NCBI GenBank assembly: GCA_001466705.2
Contig: LATX02000233.1
Coordinates: 310,001-374,000, forward strand
Length of the DNA: 64,000 bases
Direction of reading: 5' to 3'
Source of the DNA: Moniliophthora roreri
Taxonomy: Eukaryota; Basidiomycota; Agaricomycetes; Agaricales; Marasmiaceae
Part shown: in pieces, positions 34,490-46,000 of the stretch
How positions within the stretch are numbered: the first letter of the stretch is position 1
Layout of the letters: every line of letters begins with the position of its first letter
Translations under genes and position numbers: made by a program
Notes under the pieces: generated by a model
Seen by the model: only the letters and a program-made list of their open reading frames with translations
Database searches by the model: none
Told to the model about the DNA's origin: nothing

Positions 34490-37400
34490 CTATAAACCCT
34501 CAAAGAACGATAAATCCTGTGCCGACAGTCCACCTCCTCCCTTACTACCACCACTACTCTGAACCGGCTTACTCGAATCACCAAACAAATCCAACGGATC
34601 AGGCGTCTTCGGCTTGGCCTGTGAGGCAGGGGTACTCTCGAAGATATCAAACGATGCGGGTGCGGCGCTTACTGGTCTTGTTGTGGAAGCAGGAGATGCA
34701 ATGGACCCAAATAGATCCACTATGCCTTTGTTACTCAAAGGTAGTGGTGCGCTTCCTGTATTCTGCCGGCTAACGGAAACTGGCACGGTGCTTCCCGGTC
34801 TGGAAGGCGATAATACAGTAGTAGGAGAGGACATGGACATGGACGCCTCGCCAAAGAGGTCGAATGAGGGTGCCTTTGAAGTCGAAGTTGATCCAAAGAT
34901 ATCCAACGAGCCGGAGCCAGTATTCTGCCTGCTGACCGATCCCGCTGATCCAGACGGAGGCGGTATCATTCCAAACCCATTACCTGTATTCTGGCGACTC
35001 AAATTTCCTGAACCTCCAGGTGGTGGTGGTATCGCCCCAACTCCAATTCCATTGCTAGTTCCTGTATTCTGCCGACTCACAGTTGGAGAGGGCCAACCTT
35101 TGCCAGTGCCTTTAGCAGAATCGACGAGACTCTGCGTTCTCGAATGATTCACTCTATGTCCGTGTCTTGGAGAAGAAACCGAAACCACACCCATACTTTG
35201 CGACGAAGATAGAGGTATCTGCGGTAATGGTGGCGACGAGGAAGGCGATATCGCCCGACGTAGCAAATCATTCGAGTTTGTGTATCGATGTCCCATGCCA
35301 CGCGCTGGACTAGAGGTATTCGAAGGATGACGAGAGCTTGAGGTAACAGAGTTGGAAAGGAAATCGTCCCAATCACTTCCACTTTCGCTGATACCCTCCT
35401 CGCTGACAAAGGACGATTCGATACTAGTGGTCGTACTCGTACTGGCCCCAAAGAGACTTCGATCGGAGGATATAGACCCAATGCTTTCGTTGAATCTGTG
35501 GCTCTGGTTCTGACTCTGAGGAGAACGACCGGGAGAACGGTATGAAGACGGAGATGAACCATTGGGTCGTACTGGTGAGCTAAATGCCCCAACCCCAAAA
35601 GTATTGATGGATGGGTGAGCGGAAGTAAAGGAATCTTGAAAATCGGCGAAATCGTCGTCATCATCGTTTATCATGGAAGATGTAGATACAGGTAAGGGTG
35701 GTAAGGGATCATCCTTCACGGGACTCAATGCACGCGAGTTTAAATTTGACCGTGTACCTGAACTCTCCAAGTCTAATAACGACATGGATGTAGTTCCGGA
35801 CGCACCAGATGCAGGCGGCGGAGGTAAGAATGCGCCTCCAGCTGGTGGAGGCGCTAACCTTGGAGAAGGCATTGGACTAGACCTTGAAGCAGAGGCAGAA
35901 GACATGACGGCGACAGGCGTAGGCTTCTTTTTCGGTACAGGAACACGAAAGGTGCCTTTTACACCTCCAAATACCGGAGGTGCGGGTGAGGAAGCAGAAG
36001 TGGGTGTGGATGTAAATGAGGAAGACGAAGGCGTGCTAACAAATCCGGAGCTCGAACCAGCGCTTGGTGTCCAACCAAATCCTTTACCACCGTTTGCTGC
36101 CAATGCTGGAGAAGGATTAACGCCCGGTGTCCAACCGAATCCTTTACCACCGTTCGCCTCCAACGTAGACCCCGAATTCGGTGCTGCAGTCGGCGAAAAA
36201 CCAAAATCTAAACTCGTAGGAGTAGGCGTAGGCTCCGGAACCGGAAGCTCGAAAGATGGTTTACTCGATATCGGTGTGGGTAACTCGACTGGCATAGGCA
36301 ATGGGGCGGGTGATTTCAGTGTCGGCCGTGCTGTTTGCTCTCTTTCTCTCGGAGGTGCATTGGGAGGCGGCGCCAACGGAGGAGGCAACTTGACATTCTC
36401 CTCTTTGGTGCTGTGAGTAAGAGTACTCGAAACAATGCCCAATGGTAAATCATCAAGTTCATCATCCAACGCGCTAGGCACTGGTTCGAGCTTCATATCC
36501 GACAAAAAGTCGATGTCGTCTGAGGATAGAGCCATCGAGTTGTGTGGAGAGCTGGAAGACTTTTGACGGGAGAAGCGGTTGAAGAAGCGGGATACTGCCG
36601 AGGGTTGTGGTGGTACTTCTTGGGGAGGAAAGATGTCTGGGGAGGCAGTAGGAGCAGAGGAAGAGGAGGCAATAGATGTAAGGGTGGGGGCAGCAGTGGT
36701 GGTTGGTGTTATTGTCGTCGGTGTTGTGGTATTGGTAGCAGTCGTTGGTGATGAAATCTCCTTTGAAACTGATCGCTTTCCGTCGATACTGGGTCTCGGG
36801 GAATGAGATGGCGAGCTTCTCACAGGCGACGGTTCACTTCTCCCAAACAACGACGAAAGAATGCCACCTGTTGCCTTTCTCTTCATCTCTGGCGCAGGAG
36901 CTGCAGGTTCCTCCTTCTCCATGATCTTCCATCCCACAGGCATAACGTCAGTATCATCTCGTACGAGATCCGGCTTGGATTTGACAGATGCCTCCCAAGC
37001 CGTCGAACCTTTACTTTCGAGGTACTTGGCTAGAGGACTCTGCCTGGAAATTTGTGTACTGCGTGTGAGACGGACTGCGTCGGTGGTTTTCTTATATGTC
37101 CATGACTTGATCAATACGGGGAGAGGGTCAAGGGAGAGGATGGGTGGGGTGAGAGTCGTGATGAATGCATCGCTGCGGAGTTACAGTATGTTAGGTCGAG
37201 TAGTTGAGAAATAACCAGTGTACTTACAGCCCATCGACACATTCGAGTATACCCCGACCTAAGCCCTCAGGAGCACCTTCTGAATGAGGAAAAGAAGCAG
37301 TGGAGATGTCATTGAGCTGAGAGAGGATACCCTCGAGTAACTCTGGTGGGACGTGTTTGTCTAGGATCTCTTTTTCTTTCTTTGCTGCTTCCCACTCGTC

Positions 37401-37697
37401 TTCAGGCGGAGGAGGAGAGTCAGAACGGGTCTCTGCTGGAGTCCATTGAGTAGCTTCGAATGAACCAAACGCATCTGCAGTGGTTGGTGTAGGAGGTCGC
37501 CATATTGGTAATTCTGTGGGTGATTGTGGGTCCTCCGATGGTTCATCTACTTGCTCTTCTCCATCATCATCATCCTGCGATTCTACTTGTTCTTCTACTT
37601 GTTCTGGCTCATCTTGAGTTACCACCCATGAAATTTGCGGCTTCGGTGTCCATTGAGTGTCCCAGACAGGCTCATCAGTGGCCCAGGGATTGTCCAT
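34490..37697 (-). CDS. Large low-complexity protein with DxFG and SRQNTG repeats (endocytic-adaptor-like)
   Basis: Two exons: from ATG 37697 (MDNPWATDEPVWDTQWTPKP) to about 37226, then after a ~100-bp intron to the stop at 34490; roughly 1000 residues. The N-terminal 250 residues contain an acidic region and a more ordered part (ILDKHVPPELLEGILSQLND, LDAFITTLTPPILSLDPLPV, LIKSWTYKKTTDAVRLTRST, GSTAWEASVKSKPDLVRDDT). The rest is disordered, rich in Ser/Pro/Gly/Thr. Repeats visible: SRQNTG four times (about 34762, 34923, 34990, 35063), DLFG/DIFG/DIFE several times between 34.5 and 34.95 kb, and GKGFGWTPG twice (about 36080 and 36140). The C terminus is SAQDLSFFEGL. Arrays of DxF-type motifs are typical of clathrin/AP-2-binding endocytic proteins, so an endocytic or trafficking adaptor is a reasonable guess, not shown. 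The long plus-strand frames opposite this gene are shadows of its repetitive codons. Confidence 0.75.
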
Positions 37698-38239
37698 GGA
37701 AAGAGGACAAGTCAGCCGGGGCACGTGAGTGATATGCGTTCCGTTCTGAGCCACAACATTGGCATCGGTTGACCGGGACTCACAATCTACACGTCTCATC
37801 GAGTGAGAAGAGAATGTTAAAATTGGGAAAGACGAGGAAAGTCCATTGCAGTAAGGTCTAACAGAGCGTCTTGAAAAACATACAGTCGAGTCACAATCTG
37901 AAAATGAAGAGAGTACACGACCAGGTGGTTCTGCCAAGCAACGCTTGAACAGAGTAATTTCAAGCGGCCCTGTTTCACGCCTTGCCCACAAGTTACGCCA
38001 GCCCGGTGCCAAAGGAAGCACCGAAGTATACATGAAAATCTATTTCAGGTTTATCTACTGCTTCCTTTCTGTGATTCTGCCCAGTTCGTTACAGCTGATA
38101 CCAAAATTGTATTCAAGCTACTACTATACAACGCAGACACATAAGAATCCCCGTAATACCCGACCACCATGCACCTGAGAGGAAAAGGAAAGAAGACAAG
38201 TCAGCGTGCCAGCATGGAGATACGTGTTATGAGAGCGGA

Positions 38240-39436
38240 CTACTCTTCTGTGTGCGGGAGATGATACACTGCTAAGCTCATCCCGTCTGCACTTGGGAGA
38301 TTGACGCTGCGAGTCTTGAGGTGGAGAAAGACTTGTTGTAGTCCCAACCTTCGTTTCCAATGATAGGGACTTGGGTTATCGACAGGGACTTGAGTAGAGT
38401 GGCTTGAAGCACTTGTCTGATTGATGCAGACTTGAGGGGTAGAAAGGCTTGATGACCACTGATGCTTCGTTCATGACGACATGGACTTGCCGAGTAACTT
38501 GCAAGACCGATGGTTGCAGAACTTGAGAAGTAGGACCCGATCCGAGTTCAATTTTTCGCGACCTTGATGCATGAACGCCTTGGAGCACTGAGAACTGTTG
38601 CTTTTTACGACAGGGACCAACAGAGGAACTTGCGAGAACGACTAAACATGTTGAATGGCTTCGAGCATCGCTCTTCAACACTCGGGCAAGTGACAGCACA
38701 TGTGACCATGACCTTTGGGGCCAGAGATATTGACGGCACATTGAGAGCTCCGGAGCTTTTTGATACATTGTTCGTGAATGGTCCGACTTGCCCAGAACTT
38801 GTGAGTACGGCTGTGAAATTTGAGAGGGGCAGGGTTTAATCTTTGAAGGATGTGATGTCCACGGCTTGTGGAGTGGAATGGAGAGCCTTGTTTAAGCACA
38901 AAACGTATGATAAGCAAGGGGAACGAATGATTGGGCGGATCCGGGCTAGCGTGTCGATGAAATGGGATTGTCAAGGACGCCTTGATAGGCTTAACAGCTA
39001 ACAAGCCGAATAGGAGAGCATAGATGCCATGGGAGTAGGAACAGTTGGAGACCCTCGTACCTTCGCTACTTGCTCGAGGCTTGACGGGCTTGAGACGTTG
39101 AAGTGGAAGTCGCGAACTGAAAGTGGGCCGAGACGCTGAATTCGATGTCTCCAGAAAGACCAAATAAGCAACCCTGACGCGGCAGTGATGCCAAAACAAA
39201 AAGAAATAAAAGGCACCTTGCATCAAGCGACCCCCTCCTCACTTACCGCCGCACGACATGAACCAGAAATCAGGTAAATGAGCGAGATCGACACTTCTAT
39301 CGACCAGCGCATCACAGGACGGGGTATGAGGGCGAATATCAAGAGTGGAAAGGCTGCAGAGCGTGGATTGGAGGAGACTCGGTGGTGGCCGAGAGCAAGG
39401 AAAACTTGGCGAGGAGTCGAAGTCCAACCTGACATA
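38240..39436 (-). other. ACTTG-rich region, possible fast-evolving or decayed gene
   Basis: Between 38290 and 38900 the plus strand contains the core CTTG, mostly as acttg, about 20 times, one per 30 bp, far above chance, with spacings often near 17-19 bp. On the minus strand these are CAAG units; fragments such as SQVLQPSVLQVTRQVHVVMN and SITQVPIIGNEGWDY appear in neighbouring frames. A minus-strand first exon may begin at 39436 (MSGWTSTPRQVFLALGHHRV, then a hydrophobic stretch ending SGSCRAA before a GTAAGT donor), with a second exon at 39066-39180. No complete gene could be assembled. Confidence 0.35.
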
Positions 39437-39993
39437 AGCCAGTCACGCGTAATACACGAGAATGGTTACTTATATAAGGAAAATGGGAGTAATGCTCAAC
39501 CCTCTTCGTTTGCACGATCATATTCCAAGATTCGCCGTTTCGTCGTCCATGCCTGCGACTCATGATATGCCTCACAATTCCATCTGGAGTGGTCGTGGAA
39601 GGATAGGCTCAACAGTGTCGGTTTCCCAAGATTGTCCACACCCTCAGCGAGTTTATCGAGATGAGGTTCAGTCATCAAGCTTCTCGGGCGCTTCATATTC
39701 CATGGATTCAGGTTTCAACCTTTTCGTTGCTGACTGTCCAAGTGCAAGTCTCACTCGCTCTAGTTACGCCTGACAAAATGAATCTTTACTTCAAATACTC
39801 TCTCTGCTCAGAGACCCCTAGTATTCTAGTAAACGATCGGTCCCCACACCATAGACCCGCCCAAGGAACCCGAAACTACCGCGCTATGTAGAACCCTAGC
39901 AACATTCTGCTCCGAAGGCTAATCCTTAAGGCTTTATCAATGATCTGGACAGTTGCTCACCTTAAAAAGCGCGACAATTTCTCAACATCCGAG

Positions 39994-40499
39994 ATGAAGC
40001 TTGCATTTGCATCGAGCGTCCTTGCCGCTTTGACTGGCATAGTAAGCGCGTACAGACTCGTCAGTCCTGTCGAAGGACAGGTGCTTTCCAAGTCCAAGGT
40101 ACTCTCCTTCTTTCTTCCTTTTCTCAGCATCTACCTACATATCCCTATTCTAGGAAAATACGAATCCTCCTTCTTCAAAGAAAACACCGTTTCGGTCAAT
40201 GTCGTCCTGGCCCCAGCTGATACACTGGGTCCTCTTGCTACGGTTCCCTTCCAATGGGGCGTCGAATTAGCAACGCTATCTCCTTCAAACACGACTTACA
40301 AGGCTCAGTTAAAGCCGTATGCCACACAGGACTGGCCCCAAACTGGGAAATCTGTTTTGGCCGTTGTTGAGAGACATACTGCCGGTTGTCCGAATGAGGT
40401 GCACATTATCTTTTTTCTTTACTTCATGAAGCTCATTTTGATTTGCAGCACTACAACGGATGGTTACTCACGACTATCAATGTTACGCTCTCAGACTAG
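39994..40499 (+). CDS. Small secreted protein, unknown function
   Basis: ATG at 39994 opens a signal peptide (MKLAFASSVLAALTGIVSAY), followed by RLVSPVEGQVLSKSK. The main part reads YESSFFKENTVSVNVVLAPA, LATVPFQWGVELATLSPSNT and DWPQTGKSVLAVVERHTAG, and after an intron HYNGWLLTTINVTLSD with stop TAG at 40497-40499. The likely first intron (donor GTACTC at 40099, acceptor TAG at 40151-40153) leaves the second exon in the wrong frame by one base; without splicing, the frame stays open through a hydrophobic insert. Either an unusual splice is used, the insert is translated, or a small indel has hit the gene. The VNVVLAP and FQWGVEL strands and the single short domain suggest a beta-rich secreted fungal protein of a kind common in mushrooms. 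No cysteine-rich effector pattern is visible. Confidence 0.65.
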
Positions 40500-40597
40500 G
40501 TCTAAAGGGGCTCGGAAATTGGGTTACTCGCGTTGTTTACAAGTATCGTTGGCTTTCAAACTAGAAATTTGAATATACCATTCGAACAAGAAACCCT

Positions 40598-41651
40598 CTA
40601 CCATATCTTGTCAGGATCGACACCCAACCTCACGAACATGTCCCTAATCTCCCTGTTCACCACTCTTGCACGTACGTACTCCTTCCCTAAGCATTTCATT
40701 CCGTCTCCGTACATCCCCCACTTTCGACCAAGAGGTAATCTCGCCAAAGTAACACTATCCTTGAATTTATGTGCGAAGAACCATTTCGACTTTTCCGCTT
40801 CCATCATCATTCCTTTTTTACCACTTTCTTTCCCCTCGGCCGTCCAAAAAATAGATTTTGACCTCCCAAGAGCATCAACCATACACCTCAACACTCGCAC
40901 GCCTTCGTAAAAGAATAGGTGATCCATGATTGCACATATGCATTCCCTGAACTGTGCATGAGTCAGGTGCCCGCTTCCGTGCATGTAGAAGGACGCGAGA
41001 AACTCGGCAAGTTTAATCGAATACTCGAGGTGATATTCGCGTAAAGAACGGGATGCGAATAGGGGGTGTTTACTCTAAGGTTTATATACCGCGTCAAAGC
41101 AGTAATACCGAAAAATGCGTACACACCTCAATAAACCGTGCTTTCCAAAATAGCCCCACTGCATATTGCACGAAACGAGTAATGAACGCGTGAGAGCCTG
41201 TTAAGACGAAGGATTTGACGCGTTCAAATCTGTTACGCGTTTCATTTGTGGCTTCGACTTCGGCTTCGGCTGATTCTGATTCTGATTGTAGACGCGCTCC
41301 CTCTTTTCTTGAGGAGACGGCGTACCAAACGAGTTCTTGGATGAGTTCTTCTATATCGTACGGGGTTATGCCCGGGAGTGTTTGGGAATTGGGTGACGGG
41401 TTATTCAAGTTGAAATAGTCTCGCCAGTTCAGATCAGATGCGTTTTGGAGCAGATTGTAGGACGTTTTGAAGTCGAATTGACACAATTCGACTTCGGCGT
41501 ATCCTGAATCCGTAATACTGGTAGAGTCTGGCCATGAACGCGAACAATACGTGGACGTTCTTATGGGGGTGAGGGGTTCTCCATCCAGCGGAGGAACATA
41601 GAGATTTAGGAAGAGGGTTTTGAGTTCTTTGGGAACCACGGTATCAGTCAT
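40598..41651 (-). CDS. Conserved hypothetical protein, unknown function
   Basis: Two exons: from ATG 41651 (MTDTVVPKELKTLFLNLYVP) to about 41126, then after a 54-bp intron (GTGTGT...CTTAG) from about 41072 to the stop at 40598; about 330 residues. The product is soluble and mostly helical in appearance, with VELCQFDFKTSYNLLQNASD, ITPYDIEELIQELVWYAVSS, SFVLTGSHAFITRFVQYAVG, EYHLEYSIKLAEFLASFYMH and AQFRECICAIMDHLFFYEGV, ending DMFVRLGVDPDKIW. No catalytic motif or known domain was recognised. It is convergent with the small secreted protein gene, whose stop is only about 100 bp away. Confidence 0.7.
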
Positions 41652-43085
41652 GGTGGACGGGAGAGATGAATGAGATGTGCGAATTTGATTCAGTGGAATG
41701 GTGTTTTTATTAGCCTAGTCTGAAGCAGTACGACAATGAAGGCAGGTATGGACGACGCGAATTCGAAGAACAGACTGGGCCGTCTCACATAGGGTTAAAA
41801 GCTTGGCAGTGTAAGATACGGATATCTGTAGGTGCGGATTCTCCCGTTCCCGGCTGTAGACCAAAGGAACACACTGTACAAGTGACTGGTAGAATTTTGG
41901 AACGCGTTATGAAATGTCTGTCTGAGGAAAGAGCGAAACGCTGGAAATTTGCTGAAAATTTAAAGGTGTGGACGCGAAAAGGAGAGTGGGTCACTGGTCT
42001 TGATGTTTTGTTGGTTGAATGGGCTTCTGCCTGTTTGCGCCGGGTAGCACCACCACAATAGGACGAAAATGAAGCATTCGTAGATGCCCAAGAGATACAA
42101 CTCGAACGTTGAAGTACTAAGTTACACTAGCCTTGAATGAATCAGCGTGATTGGGTGCGAGAAAACACAAATCCACATACTACACGGAATTCTTCTCCTT
42201 GCACCCCAGCTGTAAAGTCTCCGGCCAGCAAAGTTTGAAGAGAAAGCCGTTCGTGTAGTGACTACCCAAGGGCCAAAAGACACAGTTTCCAGATACGATT
42301 TCCGGTGCATGAATTAAGACCCCGGGAGCGGAGCAAGGGGAATGCCTTCGGGCGGAGCGGGGCAAGACGATTAAACTCGGACGATAATTTGATACGCCTA
42401 ACCATTGTGTTCTCCGTCTGAACTGACGATAGGTTGAAGTCATATTGATGGTCAGGGAACAAGTGACAGTGAGAAACGCGGTAGGCCTGGCTGACCTCAC
42501 CTGCCCTTCACCTTCATCATGGATAACGAATTCCTAACAAATAGAACTCCCGGTGAATCGTAAGCCTCTTTCGTACTGAACAGCTTTGATACTTATTCAT
42601 CAATATCCCGTGTAAGAGGCAAGTAGCACTCTGATCTCGAATGAACGTAGTCCTGGTGTGTAATGGCCGTTCACCACTATCTCTCCGACACGGGGATGGC
42701 GAATACCAGGCAAAACGACAAGGTTGTACCTGTGCCAAGGTACGAATCTTGTTCGCAGTTTAATCACCTCAGCTTACTATGGATCGTCGTAGGAATTCAA
42801 CGGATTCGGGAGTCGGAGCTCCTGTGGGGTTTCATAGCTGCTGCAGACCTAGACGTGACAGGAGCGCGCTCTCGTGAACTCCGTCATGCAGGGCGCCTCT
42901 TGCCGCCTACCAAAATCTCCGGAATCAAGTGGTGCCCATCTATACGCCTCTGGTGCTCATATATCTACGTGCCCTTTCCTTTCGTTGATTCCAACAAGCA
43001 GTTCATCGTTTCCACAGCGATTCACAGCTCCAGTTCAGCTCTAGCAGCGATTCATAGCACCATTTCACATCTACACACACCAGCA
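41652..43085. promoter_or_regulatory. Upstream region of the polyketide synthase gene
   Basis: About 1.4 kb between the hypothetical protein start and the polyketide synthase start. No coding exon is supported. The last 100 bp are CT/CA-rich with repeated ttcacagc/ttcatagc units and a cacacaccagca leader just before the ATG, typical for a fungal 5' UTR. No specific regulator site was recognised. Confidence 0.5.
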
Positions 43086-46000
43086 ATGGCATCCACTACC
43101 AACGTCATCAGTATCCCTATCTTCGCAGGTCACGGCACAGCTGCTCTAGCCGCGTCTTCAACCCTCGAACAAGCCATCGCTGATGCTTCTCACCCATCTG
43201 GTGCTCTCCTGCTCAGCTCTTTCCATCGCGCTTTCCTTCGCGAACGCGCTTCTCTCTCACCAGAAGACCTCAATGATGTAGCTCTTCCCGAGTTCAACAC
43301 ACCACAAGAGTTCCTCTCCATTATCAGCGAGCAGCCTGTCAACGGCAACTCCCTCCAATCCAACCTTTCCCTGCTTCTCGTCCAGGCGCTTAGATATCTT
43401 GCCCACGTCGAAGCAGGCTCCTCTTCCGGGTCGGTGGACCCTTTCACCGAGTTCTTGGACAACAACGTAGATCATAAAGTCGGAGTGGCCGGCTTTTCCT
43501 CCGGAATATTGCCTGCCTGTGTAGTGGCGTGTTCTCAGGACAGCTTGTCTTTCATCGAGCATGCAGTAGAAGTCTTCCGCTTTGCGTTCTGGCTGGGCCT
43601 TAGATGCCAGCAATACCAGACACACGCCACTCGCGAGTTCATCGAATCACAGCGACAGACGCGTCACTTCTGGAGTAGGGTCATCATGGGACTGTCAGAG
43701 TCCCAAATTAGAAATGCCATAGATGTTTTCACTGCAAAGGTACGCCAAAGCCATATTCTCTTCGTATTTCAGCAATTCTGATGTTCACCATTCAGAACCC
43801 CGCACTTCCCCAGGTTTATATCACCGCTGTTAATGATGAGGCGACCTTCACAATTTCCGGTCGTCCAGATACCTTATCTGCATTCATAGAGACCCTTCCT
43901 TCTAATTCACGGATTTTTAATTTGACGGTGGATACATTATATCACTCTCCTTGCCACCAGGATGGACTTCGCAAACAGGTCCTCGCTGATGTCACTCGCC
44001 GTGGCGTCGCATTCCCTAAACTAGACAACCTAATTTTCCCCCTCCGCTCTACTTTCAGTGGTGAACTTGTCAAGGACGAGTCCAAATCTCTCCTCGAGAT
44101 AATCCTCGATATGATCGTAGTTCAGCCAGTCAATTGGCACTTAGTTACGGAGGCTTTAGTCAAAGCTGCTCCTGCCGACGTTCCCGTTCGCCTATTGAAC
44201 TTTGGACCTGGGACGGGACTCGTTCGTTCCCTGGCCAAGGCATTCCCCAAGACTGTCTCTAGTCAAGATTTGACCTCGGAAACCGCTGCCAAGCGTCCTG
44301 AGAGCACTGCAACCAAAGGACAGACCCCGATCGCCATTGTGGGTATGGCATTGAACATGCCTGGGGCCCCAAACGCTGCCAAGTTGTGGGGGTTGCTTGA
44401 GAATGGTATCAACACTATCTCTGAGGTATGCCTTTCGTTTCTGAAGCATTGTGTCATACTGACTTCTTATACTAGGTCCCGTCCGAACGTTTCAACATAT
44501 CCGAATACAATTCTTCCAAAACCAAACGTGCAATGAAAGCACATACGGCAAACTTCATGGCTGACCCCAGTCTCTTCGATGCCAAGTTCTTCCGCATCTC
44601 TCCTCGTGAAGCCAAAAGCATGGATCCTCAGCAGCGTATCCTGCTTCAGACAGCTTATGAGGCACTGGAGAATGCTGGTTATGTCCCAAATGCTACACCA
44701 ACATTCCAGCAAGACACCTTTGGTTGCTACGTCGGAGTTGCGACTGATGATTACGTGCAAAATCTCAGAGATGAAATTGATGTCTACTATAGCACTGGTG
44801 CGTTATTCGATAACAAATTAACTTCCCGACTTGACAATTATTTTTAGGCACCCTTCGTGCGTTCCTCAGTGGACGGATTTCATACGCCATGGGATTCAGT
44901 GGACCTTCGATCGTCCTTGACACAGCTTGCTCTTCTTCTTGCGTTTCGATTTACCAAGCCTGCCGAGCATTGTCGAATGGAGACTGCAATGCAGCGGTAG
45001 CTGGTGGTGTTAATGTCATTGCTAGTCCGGATGTGCGTGACTTGAATTATATTTCTATACATATACTGATATTCATCCAATAGATGATGATTGGTCTGGA
45101 TAGGGCACACTTCCTTAGCCCTACTGGTCAATGCAAACCTTTCGATGCTTCTGCCGATGGTTACTCCCGCGCTGAAGGCTGTGGATTGTTTGTCCTGAAA
45201 CGCCTTTCGGACGCTGTTGCCGAAAACGATAACATTCTCGGTGTTATTCGTGGCGTCGAGGTTAACCAATCAGGAAATGCCCACTCTATTACCCATCCTC
45301 ATGCGCCCACTCAAGTCAAATTGTTTGAGAGATTGCTTGAAAAGACCGGGGTTGACAAGCACCGTATCAACGTTATTGAGGCTCACGGTGAGTTGTCTCT
45401 GCCGGGCTTCAAGTTCTTTGCTCACCAGGAATACCTATAGGCACCGGTACTCAAGCTGGAGATCCCAACGAGCTCGAAAGTATTCGTAAGACTTTCGCTA
45501 CGGGTCGTCCCAAAACGAACCCTCTACACATCACATCCATCAAAGCCAACATTGGACATTTGGAAGCAGCGAGTGGTTCAGCTGGTTTGGCCAAGCTCCT
45601 TCTCATGATGCGCCACCGTACCATCCCTCGTTTGATTTCTTTGAAGAACCTCAACCCCCTCATCGCTCCTTTGGATTCCGACAACACAGCTATTGACACA
45701 GTAGCATGTGAATGGGTGCCTTCGGAACCTGGACTGCCTCGACTCGCAATGCTCAACAACTTTGGCGCTGCTGGTTCCAACGGAGCAGTACTCTTGGAAG
45801 AATACGTGCCACCTCCCCGCGATAATATTGCAGCTGCTCCGACCACACTACCGTTCGGGTTATCCGCTAAAGATGCCAACGCACTGAACCAACTCCGTCA
45901 ACGTTATGTGGAATACCTCCAGAAACCCGAGAATGAGGGAACGAGCCTTCGTGATATCGCTTATACGATGACAGCTCGTCGCCAGATCTATCCATTCCGC

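Noticed and set aside
34614..36416. Long plus-strand open frames (177 and 247 codons) opposite the low-complexity gene
   Set aside because: They mirror the Ser/Pro/Gly codon repeats of the minus-strand gene, show no start context or introns, and encode only repetitive Gly/Val/Glu text.
38281..38900. CRISPR-like array
   Set aside because: The recurring unit is only 5 bp, spacers vary from 9 to 49 bp, and the host is eukaryotic.
42000..43085. Possible gene upstream of the polyketide synthase
   Set aside because: Frames are short on both strands and no plausible exon chain or domain text appears.
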